Positions 52,323-60,550 of a stretch of 64,000 nt of DNA are shown here, piece by piece. The stretch spans positions 62,001 to 126,000 of the forward strand of contig CAZGPE010000001.1 in assembly GCA_964527585.1 (NCBI GenBank). Reading direction: 5' to 3'. The stretch comes from Fimenecus sp964527585. GTDB lineage: Bacteria; Bacillota; Clostridia; Oscillospirales; Acutalibacteraceae. Both the position numbers and the translations under genes were made by a program. The notes beneath the pieces were generated by a model that was given only the letters and a program-made list of their open reading frames with translations, ran no database searches and was not told where the DNA came from. Within the stretch, counting starts at the first letter, position 1. Each line of letters opens with the position of its first letter.

Positions 52323-53056
52323 CCGGCGGAGATTATTCACAATATGAGGATTTACTCTTGCTGCGTGATGAGGTCGAAAAAGAAGCCGAAGAAATACTTC
52401 TCTCATACACCCGTATTTTCGGTGATATTTCCGCTGAAATTTTCAAATTAAAAATTGACTGCATTGCGCTCAAGAAATCAATTTCGTTCTGCGTGGCGGC
52501 AAAAAACAGAGGCGAAGAACCGAATCTCGAAGAAATGAAAAAGTTTATTGCCGAAAAGATGGAAATATATCAGACACAACTCGATGAAATGCTAAAGCAA
52601 AACGAATTTTCAAAAAGCGGAGAAAGAATATCCGCTTTTCAACTTAAAGAAATAAAACGGATATACCGAAAAATCGCAAAAATCCTGCATCCAGATATAA
52701 GCAATCTGACTGCGGAATATCCTGCACTTGCCGATCTGTTTCAAAGGGTTATAATCGCATATCAATGTAACGATTATAAAGAAATTAAGGAAGCGGAAGT
52801 TTTGGTAAACCGTGCGCTTGAGGAAATAGGCGAAAAGAAATTCGAAATTGTCATTCCCGATATTGAAAGAAAAATCGAAGAATTGGAAGAAGAAATCCGC
52901 TGTATAAAAGCCACAGAACCGTATATCTACCGTGAAATTCTTGAAAATCCCGACAGTATCAGGCAAAAGACAGATGAATTCGAGCAAGAGCGTGAATCAT
53001 ATCAGAATTACAAGCGTGAACTCGAAATCAAACTCAAGGAAATACAGGAGAAATAA
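52304..53056 (+). CDS. Coiled-coil protein with an internal J-domain-like segment
   Basis: The 250-residue protein has a helical N-terminal region, a J-domain-like core at about residues 113-170 with KRIYRKIAKILHPD (HPD at 129-131), and a strongly charged coiled coil at about 185-250. J domains stimulate Hsp70 (DnaK) through the HPD loop. Here the segment before HPD has the normal helix II look, but the rest is diverged. It overlaps the Sel1-type gene by 19 nt and is 2 nt from the HIRAN gene, so all three are co-translated. Role unknown; a link between DnaK and the partner proteins is an inference. Confidence 0.75.
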   Translation: MQLIRITGGDYSQYEDLLLLRDEVEKEAEEILLSYTRIFGDISAEIFKLKIDCIALKKSISFCVAAKNRGEEPNLEEMKKFIAEKMEIYQTQLDEMLKQNEFSKSGERISAFQLKEIKRIYRKIAKILHPDISNLTAEYPALADLFQRVIIAYQCNDYKEIKEAEVLVNRALEEIGEKKFEIVIPDIERKIEELEEEIRCIKATEPYIYREILENPDSIRQKTDEFEQERESYQNYKRELEIKLKEIQEK

Positions 53057-53058
53057 AT

Positions 53059-53454
53059 ATGGAAAATAAAGAATTGACCGTACACAACGGCGATCTTGTT
53101 TGCGTTATACAAAACAACGGTTTAGGTGAAATAATCAAGCCTCTTTCACAGGAAATTCATCTTTTCGATTCTTACATTGCCGGCACAACACATTTGACGG
53201 ATAAATCCGTACTTGAAAGCGTAAAAATCGGAGACTGTCTTTTTCTGCAAAGAGAAGACAGCAAATTCGACAGCAATGCAATAACGGTTCTCAACGCCGA
53301 AAAGAAAAAACTCGGTTACATCCCCGAAAAAGATAATCTCATTTTTGCTCGGCTTATGGACGCAGGCAAACTGCTTACGGCAAAAGTCGGCAAAATCTCA
53401 CAAAAAGGGACTTTCACTCAGATCGGCATCGGGATATATTTAATCGACTTTTAA
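53059..53454 (+). CDS. HIRAN-domain protein
   Basis: The 131-residue protein is largely a HIRAN domain (about residues 30-125). Typical parts are the FDSYIAGTTH strand, LESVKIGDCLFLQREDSKFD, SNAITVLN and KKLGYIPEKDN. In Rad5/HLTF the domain binds 3' ends of single-stranded DNA; in bacteria it often stands alone or is fused to nucleases or helicases. Here it is alone, ending a three-gene operon with Sel1 and J-domain proteins. DNA-end binding is plausible but not shown. Confidence 0.85.
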   Translation: MENKELTVHNGDLVCVIQNNGLGEIIKPLSQEIHLFDSYIAGTTHLTDKSVLESVKIGDCLFLQREDSKFDSNAITVLNAEKKKLGYIPEKDNLIFARLMDAGKLLTAKVGKISQKGTFTQIGIGIYLIDF

Positions 53455-53456
53455 CA

Positions 53457-53490
53457 AAAAACCGCATCCGTAAATTTCGGATGCGGTTTT
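53457..53490. terminator. Bidirectional terminator after the HIRAN gene
   Basis: AAAAACCGCATCCG (53457-53470) pairs with CGGATGCGGTTTT (53478-53490) with A and T tracts on the two sides. It also serves the convergent membrane-protein operon. Confidence 0.9.
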
Positions 53491-53506
53491 GATTTGTGTT
53501 TTTGTT

Positions 53507-54172
53507 TTATTTAACCCATTTGAGTTTGAACATTCCGAAAGCACCGAGCAAGCTGACAACGATTGTTACGAAAATCATTGTGCCTACGGGCATCGACGGA
53601 ACAAAGATATAAACTACAACGCCTGCCAAAATCGGAAGAATCGCAAGACGCCAATACTTTGCGAAATATGAAGCACCCAAAGCACCGAAAAGTGCGGGAA
53701 TAACATATTCAAATGCAGGTTTAACGACCGAATCGTCAGCCGTTATAAGCGGAAGCACGGGTGAGAAGAGCAACACGCCGACAGCGATTACGATTGTTGT
53801 GGTAATTGCGGATACACCGATTGCTATTGTTGAAATTACCTCACCCTCTTCGCTTGTAGCCTTAACGCCGGCTCTGTCCAAAGCGTTCATTGCACAGGGA
53901 AGTTTAAGGTTGGTAATATTACCCGTTACGAAAGAAAGATATGTTCCGCCGGCGCCGAGCATAGGAGTATAAGTTATAACTTCGACGATTGCGGTTCCCC
54001 AATAAATCGGAATAACCGCTACAAGAGCCTTAAAGAGTGTGTTCAAAGGCGGAAAAGCGTTATAATAAATCGAAATCATTAACGGAACCATAAAAAGCGC
54101 CGCCAATGCGGTTATCGACCAGACACTTCCCCAAGTATGAACTTTATCAACATAAGTTTTTTCTTTTTTCAT
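53507..54172 (-). CDS. Integral membrane protein paired with DUF5058
   Basis: The 221-residue protein has about six hydrophobic helices and no cysteines or charged cluster that would name an enzyme. The middle portion with NLKLPCAMNALDRAGVKATS and GEVISTIAIGVSAI is probably a re-entrant or cytoplasmic loop. I know such proteins as neighbours of DUF5058 proteins in Firmicutes but not a tested function; a two-component transporter is a guess. ATG 54172 follows AAGGGGG by 9 nt; a TTG at 54196 would overlap the previous gene and is less likely. It lies 14 nt after the DUF5058 gene. Confidence 0.75.
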   Translation of the reverse strand: MKKEKTYVDKVHTWGSVWSITALAALFMVPLMISIYYNAFPPLNTLFKALVAVIPIYWGTAIVEVITYTPMLGAGGTYLSFVTGNITNLKLPCAMNALDRAGVKATSEEGEVISTIAIGVSAITTTIVIAVGVLLFSPVLPLITADDSVVKPAFEYVIPALFGALGASYFAKYWRLAILPILAGVVVYIFVPSMPVGTMIFVTIVVSLLGAFGMFKLKWVK

Positions 54173-54186
54173 CTGCGAGTGCCCCC

Positions 54187-54963
54187 TTATCTCCAAGTAA
54201 ACGCCGCAATTTCAGGCGGTAAAACCTGAGTAAGCAATACGGCTATTCCCATCGCTCCGAACATTGCAATAGGCAAAACGAACGGTTCGAGTTTTTTGAT
54301 GTTCTTTTTTCTGCAAAGGTAATCAAGCGCAACTGTAAAGATCATTGCCGAAAGAAGCGTTGCAACCGACATAACTCCCGCAGAAGGACCGTCCGAAGGA
54401 ACACCTGCTATTGACCTTGAAATAAAGGCTGCGATAATACCGATAAACGCCGCAGCGCCGAGAATATCTCCAAGTGCGCCTGCCGACTTGCTTTTTTCGG
54501 TAGCCTTGCCCATTATTTTATGTATTTTCTTACAGAATATCGGGAGAAGAACCAACGGGAAACAAGATCCGATGGTCATTGTCCAAGCGATAGTAGAAAA
54601 CTGTGTAACATCCGTTATTTCGTTCGATACCGATGAACCGAACACACCCAATGCGGCTTCGGCCGCAACCGTTTCGTAAGCGAGGTTTCCGATTACGGAA
54701 AGTCTTATCCACGGAAGTACGATTCCCAATGCCGATGCAAGCGCAAGAACGGTTGCAAGGATTGAAATTGCAGGTGCGATGGTAAACAAGGCGCTTGAAA
54801 TAACCGTCTGTTTGAGTTTATCGGTTTCAATTCCGATTTCCTTTGCTCTTTTCCATGATTTAACGATGAAAAATACCGACTGCACTATTACGAATAAAAC
54901 AACAAATCCCGCCAGTGCATACATAAGCGGACTTGTTTTGAAGTTTGCAGGAACTTCTGCCAT
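54187..54963 (-). CDS. DUF5058-family membrane protein
   Basis: The 258-residue protein has about seven helices. The N-terminal SPLMYALAGFVVLFVIVQSV followed by a KSWKRAKEIGI loop, and PAISILATVLALASALG with LPWIRLSVIGN and AYETVAAEAA, fit the DUF5058 family. Function unknown. GGAGGG lies 7 nt before the ATG. It is 17 nt after the alpha/beta hydrolase gene, so the three probably form one operon. Confidence 0.82.
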   Translation of the reverse strand: MAEVPANFKTSPLMYALAGFVVLFVIVQSVFFIVKSWKRAKEIGIETDKLKQTVISSALFTIAPAISILATVLALASALGIVLPWIRLSVIGNLAYETVAAEAALGVFGSSVSNEITDVTQFSTIAWTMTIGSCFPLVLLPIFCKKIHKIMGKATEKSKSAGALGDILGAAAFIGIIAAFISRSIAGVPSDGPSAGVMSVATLLSAMIFTVALDYLCRKKNIKKLEPFVLPIAMFGAMGIAVLLTQVLPPEIAAFTWR

Positions 54964-54980
54964 TTGTATCCCTCCGAATA

Positions 54981-55928
54981 TTAGTCTTTTGACGCTGCCG
55001 CCATCGTCTTGTCAAGCCATCCGATTATATCGGATGTTACCTCATCCCTGTTGAGTTCATTAAGCAATTCATGTCTTGCTTCGGGATAAAGTTTGACTAT
55101 AACATTTATATGTCCCGACTTTTTAAGGTCGGCAAAAACCTGTTTAATTCCCTTTCCGTATTCACCGACGGGATCGTTCTCACCCGATATGAGTAAAATC
55201 GGAAGTTCACTCGGTACTGTTTTATACCAAAGTTTTTTCGAAACCTGATTAAGCAAAGTGAACAATGTCTTAAAGCCGTTTGTCGTAAAACAAAATCCGC
55301 ACATATCATCCGCTATATACTTATCGACTTCCTTGGTATCCCTCGAAAGCCAATCGAAATCGGTTCTTTTCTCGGTACGCTTGTTATATGTGCCGAAAGC
55401 AACGGAATTGAGAAACGATGAACGGTAAAGTTTTCCTTTGGTCTTTTCGAAATGCTTCGCCAAAGCAATACCCATACTCGCTGCGGGATTTGCTCCGCTT
55501 GTGCCGCAAATAACCGCACCGTCGATAAGATGGCCGTACTTTGCGATATACGCACGGGCTATAAACGATCCCATACTGTGTCCGAAAAGATAAAACGGAA
55601 CATCGGGGTATTCCGAACGGGCAATGTCGGTAAGTTTTTTCAAATCCTCAACAACGCTTTGAGCACCGTTATCTCCGAAAAATCCGAGTTCATTTTCATT
55701 GTCAACGGACTTGCCGTGTCCGAGATGGTCGCTTATATAAACCGCATATCCGTGTTTGCAAAGTTCCATTGCAAATCTGGCATATCTGTTTGAATGTTCA
55801 GCCATTCCGTGTGAAATCTGCACTATGCCTTTTACCTGCGAAAAATCGGCGGGTGCGGCACTTTGAGCGTAAATATCACAAAGTCCCGATGCTGACGGGA
55901 ATGTAAATTCATTGGCAGTGAACTCCAC
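54981..55928 (-). CDS. Alpha/beta hydrolase, monoacylglycerol lipase-like
   Basis: The 315-residue protein has the lysophospholipase/monoacylglycerol-lipase pattern: an oxyanion-hole region VQISHGMAEHSNRY near 37-49, the GHGKS motif, the nucleophile elbow GHSMGS with Ser118, an acid in SGENDPVGEYG and a histidine in EARHELLNE. It likely cleaves a lipid or peptide-like ester or amide in the cytoplasm. The start is GTG 55928, 6-7 nt after GGAG. A promoter TTACAT-17-TACAAT lies at 55988-55960. It heads the operon with DUF5058. Confidence 0.88.
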   Translation of the reverse strand: MEFTANEFTFPSASGLCDIYAQSAAPADFSQVKGIVQISHGMAEHSNRYARFAMELCKHGYAVYISDHLGHGKSVDNENELGFFGDNGAQSVVEDLKKLTDIARSEYPDVPFYLFGHSMGSFIARAYIAKYGHLIDGAVICGTSGANPAASMGIALAKHFEKTKGKLYRSSFLNSVAFGTYNKRTEKRTDFDWLSRDTKEVDKYIADDMCGFCFTTNGFKTLFTLLNQVSKKLWYKTVPSELPILLISGENDPVGEYGKGIKQVFADLKKSGHINVIVKLYPEARHELLNELNRDEVTSDIIGWLDKTMAAASKD

Positions 55929-55959
55929 ATTATCACTCCGTTTCCTGAATATTTATGAT

Positions 55960-55988
55960 ATTGTATCATAAAACCGCAACAAATGTAA
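55960..55988 (-). promoter_or_regulatory. Probable promoter of the hydrolase-DUF5058 operon
   Basis: TTACAT (55988-55983), 17-bp spacer, TACAAT (55965-55960) on the minus strand. Confidence 0.5.
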
Positions 55989-56140
55989 CATTTTGGGAGA
56001 TGTTTGTATCGTTCAACAAAAATTTCGGTCAAGTCTTAGATAAATTGCACAATGAATTATCTTGTTTTTACTCCCGAAGCACTTAATTGAGTATATTTTA
56101 ATTATATGCTTAATCGTCTTCTCAAATCATCCGTCTAATC

Positions 56141-56170
56141 AAAAAAAGACGGGAGAGTTTTCTCCCGTCT
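56141..56170 (-). terminator. Terminator after the diguanylate cyclase gene
   Basis: AGACGGGAGA (56170-56161) pairs with TCTCCCGTCT (56157-56148) on the minus strand, followed by seven T. Confidence 0.88.
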
Positions 56171-56184
56171 GTCAGATTGCTGTT

Positions 56185-57360
56185 TTATGCGTTCTTGCAA
56201 GAATAAGAAATACAGTTTCTGCCTTTATCTTTTGCACGGTAGAGTTCGAAATCGACATTAAGAACGGCATCTCTGAAAGTTTCGCCGTCTGCGATAACAG
56301 TCGAATAAACGCCCATACTGACCGTAACATATTCACTGAATTCGGGACAGCCCGATTTAATTTCAAGCTCTTCGATTGATTTCCTGAACTGCTTAAGATA
56401 TTCAAGCACTTTTTCGGGTTCGTCGCCCGCAACGATTATTATGAATTCCTCGCCGCCGAACCGACAGGTTATATCCGTTCTGCGTGAAAAATGTTTTCTT
56501 ATGCAGGCGGCAATTTTTTTAAGACATTCATCCCCTTCGGCATGCCCGTACTTATCATTGTATTTTTTGAAATAATCAATATCGAGCATTGCCAATGTAA
56601 TCGGTATCGAATGAGTCTTACAGTAATCCCATATTCCGTCAACGGAACGCTGCATTCCCCTGCGGTTGAGTAAATTCGTAAGCGGATCTATTTCGGCAAT
56701 GCGTTCGAACTGCTTAATTTTAATCCATGTTGACATATAAAGGGAATACTTGATAAAAGTAATCGCTATACTCAGTACGAAAGTCAGTGCGCAAATCAAA
56801 AATACATCATACGGTTCTTTTGTCAAAACAAGCGCAACGCTTTCAACTGAAAACGACACAAGATAATAAGCACTCATAATCTTCGGATGTGCAATCACAA
56901 ACACCGTCAGCGTAATTACGGTTATAAAGAAATGAGCGACATCTCCGGAAGACAGGGTTTCGAAAAATCCGATACAGCTTGAAGCGATTGTAAACACGCT
57001 CCAATACCCGTATGTAAACAGTTCTTTTTTCTTCTCGGAAGCGGTTGTGTCTTTCAAACTGTGTTCCATAAATAAAAAAGTATAAACATTAAACAGTAAA
57101 AACACGGCATAAGAAACCGCCATTGCGATTTTACAGTAAAGAGTTTCTTCCGTAAAAAGATTGTAAATTACATTCAATCCTTCAACGGCAAGTGTGATAA
57201 GCGCAAAAAGAACAAGGTTGGAAAATCCCGATTTTATTCGGTGGCTTTCGGCTTCACGGTGCACGGGATCGAGTTTTGATTCGGCGGTCGGACGAGAAAT
57301 GCGAAGCATCTCAATATATCGGTTAACAATTGTTTTTAATTCATTGCAAACATATTTCAT
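56185..57360 (-). CDS. Membrane-anchored GGDEF diguanylate cyclase
   Basis: The 391-residue protein has an N-terminal helical region, about five or six membrane helices between residues 48 and 205 with short loops, and a C-terminal GGDEF domain (about 222-385). The active-site motif is GGEEF (302-306), and DPLTNLLNRRG near 225 starts the domain. The inhibitory I-site RxxD is present at 293-296, exactly 5 residues before it. The enzyme would make c-di-GMP from GTP and be feedback-inhibited. The membrane part belongs to no sensor family I know. Single gene with its own promoter. Confidence 0.92.
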   Translation of the reverse strand: MKYVCNELKTIVNRYIEMLRISRPTAESKLDPVHREAESHRIKSGFSNLVLFALITLAVEGLNVIYNLFTEETLYCKIAMAVSYAVFLLFNVYTFLFMEHSLKDTTASEKKKELFTYGYWSVFTIASSCIGFFETLSSGDVAHFFITVITLTVFVIAHPKIMSAYYLVSFSVESVALVLTKEPYDVFLICALTFVLSIAITFIKYSLYMSTWIKIKQFERIAEIDPLTNLLNRRGMQRSVDGIWDYCKTHSIPITLAMLDIDYFKKYNDKYGHAEGDECLKKIAACIRKHFSRRTDITCRFGGEEFIIIVAGDEPEKVLEYLKQFRKSIEELEIKSGCPEFSEYVTVSMGVYSTVIADGETFRDAVLNVDFELYRAKDKGRNCISYSCKNA

Positions 57361-57389
57361 ATTTCCACCCCCGTTATTTTATTAACAAT

Positions 57390-57418
57390 ATTATAAATTA
57401 CACTTTTTATTTTTTCAA
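57390..57418 (-). promoter_or_regulatory. Promoter of the diguanylate cyclase gene
   Basis: TTGAAA (57418-57413), 17-bp spacer, TATAAT (57395-57390) on the minus strand. Confidence 0.7.
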
Positions 57419-57516
57419 TAGCGACTTTTCATAAAATATGTAACATATTAAACAGTATCTCATAAACTGTTAATGAAGTTTTCTAAACTTAATACTTATC
57501 ACAGGAGGAATTACTT

Positions 57517-58353
57517 ATGCCTGATAACAAAGCATATTGCACAGACACTGTTCCCGGAAAAATTAAGGAAGCAATATGTATTGATACCAACCGAGTTTAC
57601 GATTCGTGCGCAGACAAAGACTGTTTGGCGGATTTGCGGGTATACTTCCCCGACGGCGCACAAAATGTTATTGACAACTCTGTCAATGTAAAACTCAGAA
57701 GCGCCGAGATTATCAACTGCCTGATAGATGTCGAAAAAGTTCCGTTTAACAAAGGCTGTTATACGGTAGATATAACATTCTTCTTTAAGGTTGCCGTCGA
57801 AGCATACACGGCAGGCTGTCTTGCGCCGGTTACACTTAACGGACTTACAACTTTTGCGAAAAAATGCGTTCTTTACGGCAGCGACGGTACGGTAAAAGTC
57901 TATTCTTCGGAATATACAGCCGACGCAAACGACGATCAACTTATTTCCACCAATACAAACCCCAGAGCGAAAGTACAGGTTGCAGAGCCTATCGCACTTG
58001 ATGCGAAACTTTGCCGTCCTTGCGATTGCTGCTGCACGCTGAACAATTCCGGTGTATCTCTTCCGAAATGCATAAGAAGAGCATTTAACGAAGATTTTCC
58101 GGAGGATCTTTTCAGCCGACGGCAAGAAAAAGCGGTTGCAGTTACACTCGGACTTTTCACAATCGTTCAGCTTGAACGGGATGTTCAAATGCTCATCCCC
58201 GCTTACGATTTCTGCATACCGAATAAAGAATGCAGTTGCAACACAGACGATCCGTGCGAAACCTTCAGAAAAATACGCTTCCCCGTTGACGAATTCTTCC
58301 CGCCTAAAACCGTTTCGGAAAACTGTTCGTGCGAGTGTAAAAAGGACTGCTGA
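57517..58353 (+). CDS. Cysteine-rich protein of unknown function, Clostridia-specific type
   Basis: The 278-residue protein has 22 cysteines by my count, with the cluster LCRPCDCCC near residue 166 and a C-terminal ENCSCECKKDC. The opening KAYCTDTVPGKIKEAICIDT and the regular spacing of beta-strand-like segments recall a conserved clostridial hypothetical family; I cannot name a tested function. There is no signal peptide or membrane helix. Cysteine-rich clostridial proteins of this kind are often spore coat or exosporium components, which is only a suggestion. AGGAGG lies 8 nt before the ATG. Single gene with its own terminator. Confidence 0.8.
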   Translation: MPDNKAYCTDTVPGKIKEAICIDTNRVYDSCADKDCLADLRVYFPDGAQNVIDNSVNVKLRSAEIINCLIDVEKVPFNKGCYTVDITFFFKVAVEAYTAGCLAPVTLNGLTTFAKKCVLYGSDGTVKVYSSEYTADANDDQLISTNTNPRAKVQVAEPIALDAKLCRPCDCCCTLNNSGVSLPKCIRRAFNEDFPEDLFSRRQEKAVAVTLGLFTIVQLERDVQMLIPAYDFCIPNKECSCNTDDPCETFRKIRFPVDEFFPPKTVSENCSCECKKDC

Positions 58354-58363
58354 TTAACTAACG

Positions 58364-58391
58364 CCGCCGATTTTCGTTCGGCGGTTTTTTT
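58364..58391 (+). terminator. Terminator after the cysteine-rich gene
   Basis: CCGCCGA (58364-58370) pairs with TCGGCGG (58378-58384), followed by seven T. Confidence 0.88.
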
Positions 58392-58511
58392 ATTTACGGT
58401 TATACGATTATTAACAGCGCATACTAAAGTTGATTATTGACAACAAAAACCGATTTCAGTATTATATATACTGTAAATGATCTTTTCGGTATTAAGAACG
58501 GAGAAATGACA

Positions 58512-59111
58512 ATGACGGTTTTCGATTTTGACAATACGATTTACGACGGAGAAAGCGGTCTCGATTTTTTTCTTTATTATCTGAAAAAATATCCTAAAGA
58601 AGTCGTCAAATATACGCCGAAATTCGCACAGGGCGTTATTCAGTATAAAACGGCAAAACTCAATATCGACGATGTAATCAACAAATACGGATTTATCCTT
58701 AAAGAATGCTGTGCGAAATTCGATAACATTGAAGAAGAAATAAATATCTTTTGGGACGAACACGAAAACAAAATCAAGGACTTTTACAAAAAAATACAGA
58801 AAGACGACGATGTTATCCTTTCCGCCTGCCCTGTTACGCTCTTAGGTGAAATTTGCAAAAGAACCGGAATAAAACATTACATCGGTTCGGAAATCGACAT
58901 TGAAACGGGCGAAATCAAGAAAATTTGCTACCGTGATAACAAAATCAAAATGTTCAAAGAGATATACGGTGATGTCGAAATCGACGAATTTTACACCGAC
59001 TCCGTAAACGACAAACCGTTTATGGATATTTCGAAAAATGTTTATTTCGTTACCGGCGACCGAATAGAAAAAATCAAGTCCGACGGTGTTTACCTTAAAG
59101 AAATCAAATAA
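58512..59111 (+). CDS. HAD-family (subclass IB) phosphatase
   Basis: The 199-residue protein has the HAD motif I FDFDNTIYDGES at its very N terminus (Asp5 and Asp7), a helical cap of about 90 residues, motif II VILSACPVTLL, and a late YTDSVNDKPFMD as motif IV. It probably dephosphorylates a small phosphometabolite; relatives include phosphoserine and membrane phospholipid-linked phosphatases. The ATG at 58512 has GGAG 8 nt upstream; an ATG two codons earlier is too close, and the longer frame from 58437 has no ribosome site. Confidence 0.85.
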   Translation: MTVFDFDNTIYDGESGLDFFLYYLKKYPKEVVKYTPKFAQGVIQYKTAKLNIDDVINKYGFILKECCAKFDNIEEEINIFWDEHENKIKDFYKKIQKDDDVILSACPVTLLGEICKRTGIKHYIGSEIDIETGEIKKICYRDNKIKMFKEIYGDVEIDEFYTDSVNDKPFMDISKNVYFVTGDRIEKIKSDGVYLKEIK

Positions 59112-59130
59112 TCGGTAATTATATGACGAA

Positions 59131-59170
59131 AACTCCCTGTCGATTTAACGGCAGGGAGTTCTTTATTTTA
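59131..59170. terminator. Terminator between the HAD gene and the radical SAM gene
   Basis: AACTCCCTG (59131-59139) pairs with CAGGGAGTT (59152-59160), followed by a T-rich tail on +. The convergent gene on - may also use it. Confidence 0.8.
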
Positions 59171-59178
59171 CCTCAGTA

Positions 59179-60267
59179 TCAATATCTTGATATTCTGTAA
59201 AGAGTTGCCAACGAATGATCGAAGAAAATCTTGTACGCTTCGCAAAATACATTTTTACCGTTTTTATCGGCATACCTTTTGCATCCGTTACGGCAAATCG
59301 GGAAATACTTGCAGTTTTGACATTCTTCCGGTTTGGCAACGGAATTTTCCACAAATTTCAGTTTTTCCCTTTCGGAGTCAATTTCTTCAAATGAATTTCC
59401 GTTTATGTTTCCGAGTTTCAGTTCATCAAGCACATAAAAATCGCACGGATATACACAGCCGTCCGCTTCGATTACATACTGCATCGAGCATACTCCCGAA
59501 AATCCGCAACCTTCGGGATACATACCTCTGAGCATCATAACATAATTTTCAAACTGTCTGATACTTACCGGATCTGCGGTGGGAATATCTTTTACCCAAA
59601 GATCGAAAATCGAATTTAAGAACCGACCGTAGCGTTCGGGCGATAAAGTGTAATCGAAACCTTCGTTCATACTGTCAATCGGATTAAGACAGGGAATAAA
59701 CTGCAAATATCTGTATCCTCTTTTTTTATATTCTCCGTAAATGCTTTCAGGATGCCGTGCAATCGCATTTGTTACAACCGTCAGTATATTAAATTCGACC
59801 TTATTTTTTTTAAGGACATCCGCACTTTTGCTTATTTTTGAAAAAGTCCCGTTCCCGTTTGCATCAAGTCTGTATAAGTCGTGGGTTTGCTTTGTCCCGT
59901 CGATTGACAGTCCGACCAGAAAACCGTTTTCGTAAAAAAACTTCGCCCATTCATCATCAATGCAATATCCGTTTGTCTGAACGGCATAATTGACTTTTAC
60001 TTTTTTCAGATTATATTCATTAACGCTTTTTACGAAAAATCGGTAAAAATCAAGTCCGATTAAAGTCGGCTCTCCGCCTTGAAACATAAAAGTAATCTCG
60101 TTTGAAACCTTTTCCAAAGATTTTTTTATGAGATTTTCTGCGGTTTCCCTTGTCATAAAGCCCAATTTTTCACAGTGCTTTTGCGCTATATCGGAATAGA
60201 AACAGTATTTACAGCGCATATTACACTTATCGGAAGAAGGCTTAATAAGTAAACATAAATTTTTCAT
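59179..60267 (-). CDS. Anaerobic sulfatase-maturating-enzyme-like radical SAM/SPASM protein
   Basis: The 362-residue protein has a radical SAM motif CNMRCKYCF at C15, C19, C22, followed by MFQGGEPTL, and a C-terminal SPASM region with cysteines in GCGFSGVC, DGCVYPCDFY and CQNCKYFPICRNGCKR. This is the anSME architecture; known members convert a Cys or Ser of sulfatases to formylglycine. No sulfatase gene is in the window, so the target is unknown and a peptide substrate cannot be excluded. The ATG overlaps by 4 nt a short frame upstream. Confidence 0.88.
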   Translation of the reverse strand: MKNLCLLIKPSSDKCNMRCKYCFYSDIAQKHCEKLGFMTRETAENLIKKSLEKVSNEITFMFQGGEPTLIGLDFYRFFVKSVNEYNLKKVKVNYAVQTNGYCIDDEWAKFFYENGFLVGLSIDGTKQTHDLYRLDANGNGTFSKISKSADVLKKNKVEFNILTVVTNAIARHPESIYGEYKKRGYRYLQFIPCLNPIDSMNEGFDYTLSPERYGRFLNSIFDLWVKDIPTADPVSIRQFENYVMMLRGMYPEGCGFSGVCSMQYVIEADGCVYPCDFYVLDELKLGNINGNSFEEIDSEREKLKFVENSVAKPEECQNCKYFPICRNGCKRYADKNGKNVFCEAYKIFFDHSLATLYRISRY

Positions 60268-60503
60268 TTTATCACCGTATAATTTATATGTTTATGCCGT
60301 ATCAAAAGCGAATTAACCTTCGGTTCTTCGATAAGAACGGTTATTCTCGCATAACAACAGGTATTTTTATTATTTATATCATTTCTTGCCGAATTTTTCA
60401 AGTTATATATACGGCACAGCATAATATATTCGGCATAAATCTCGCCGCTGTATATGTAAAGTAAATCGCCTTTACACAAATTCTCCGAATATTGATATTG
60501 CAA
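60264..60503 (-). CDS. Small hypothetical ORF directly upstream of the radical SAM gene
   Basis: A 79-codon frame (TTG 60503, MQYQYSENLCKGDLLYIYSG start) ends with a TGA overlapping the radical SAM ATG by 4 nt. It contains alternating hydrophobic segments (DLLYIYSGEIYAEY, ARITVLIEEP) that look like beta strands. No ribosome site precedes the TTG, and the frame stays open for about 14 codons further upstream without an ATG. It may be a genuine small protein, a remnant of a longer domain, or chance. No function assigned. Confidence 0.3.
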   Translation of the reverse strand: MQYQYSENLCKGDLLYIYSGEIYAEYIMLCRIYNLKNSARNDINNKNTCCYARITVLIEEPKVNSLLIRHKHINYTVIK

Positions 60504-60526
60504 CTTTTGAGTCTGTGTGGTATCAT
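60498..60526 (+). promoter_or_regulatory. Possible promoter of the DtxR-like gene
   Basis: TTGCAA (60498-60503), 17-bp spacer, TATCAT (60521-60526). Confidence 0.4.
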
Positions 60527-60550
60527 AATAAAGATAAAGAGGTGTTTATA

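Noticed and set aside
51134..53490. tRNA-Pro as an integration site for a mobile island carrying the HIRAN cassette
   Set aside because: No integrase gene and no second copy of the tRNA 3' end were found downstream.
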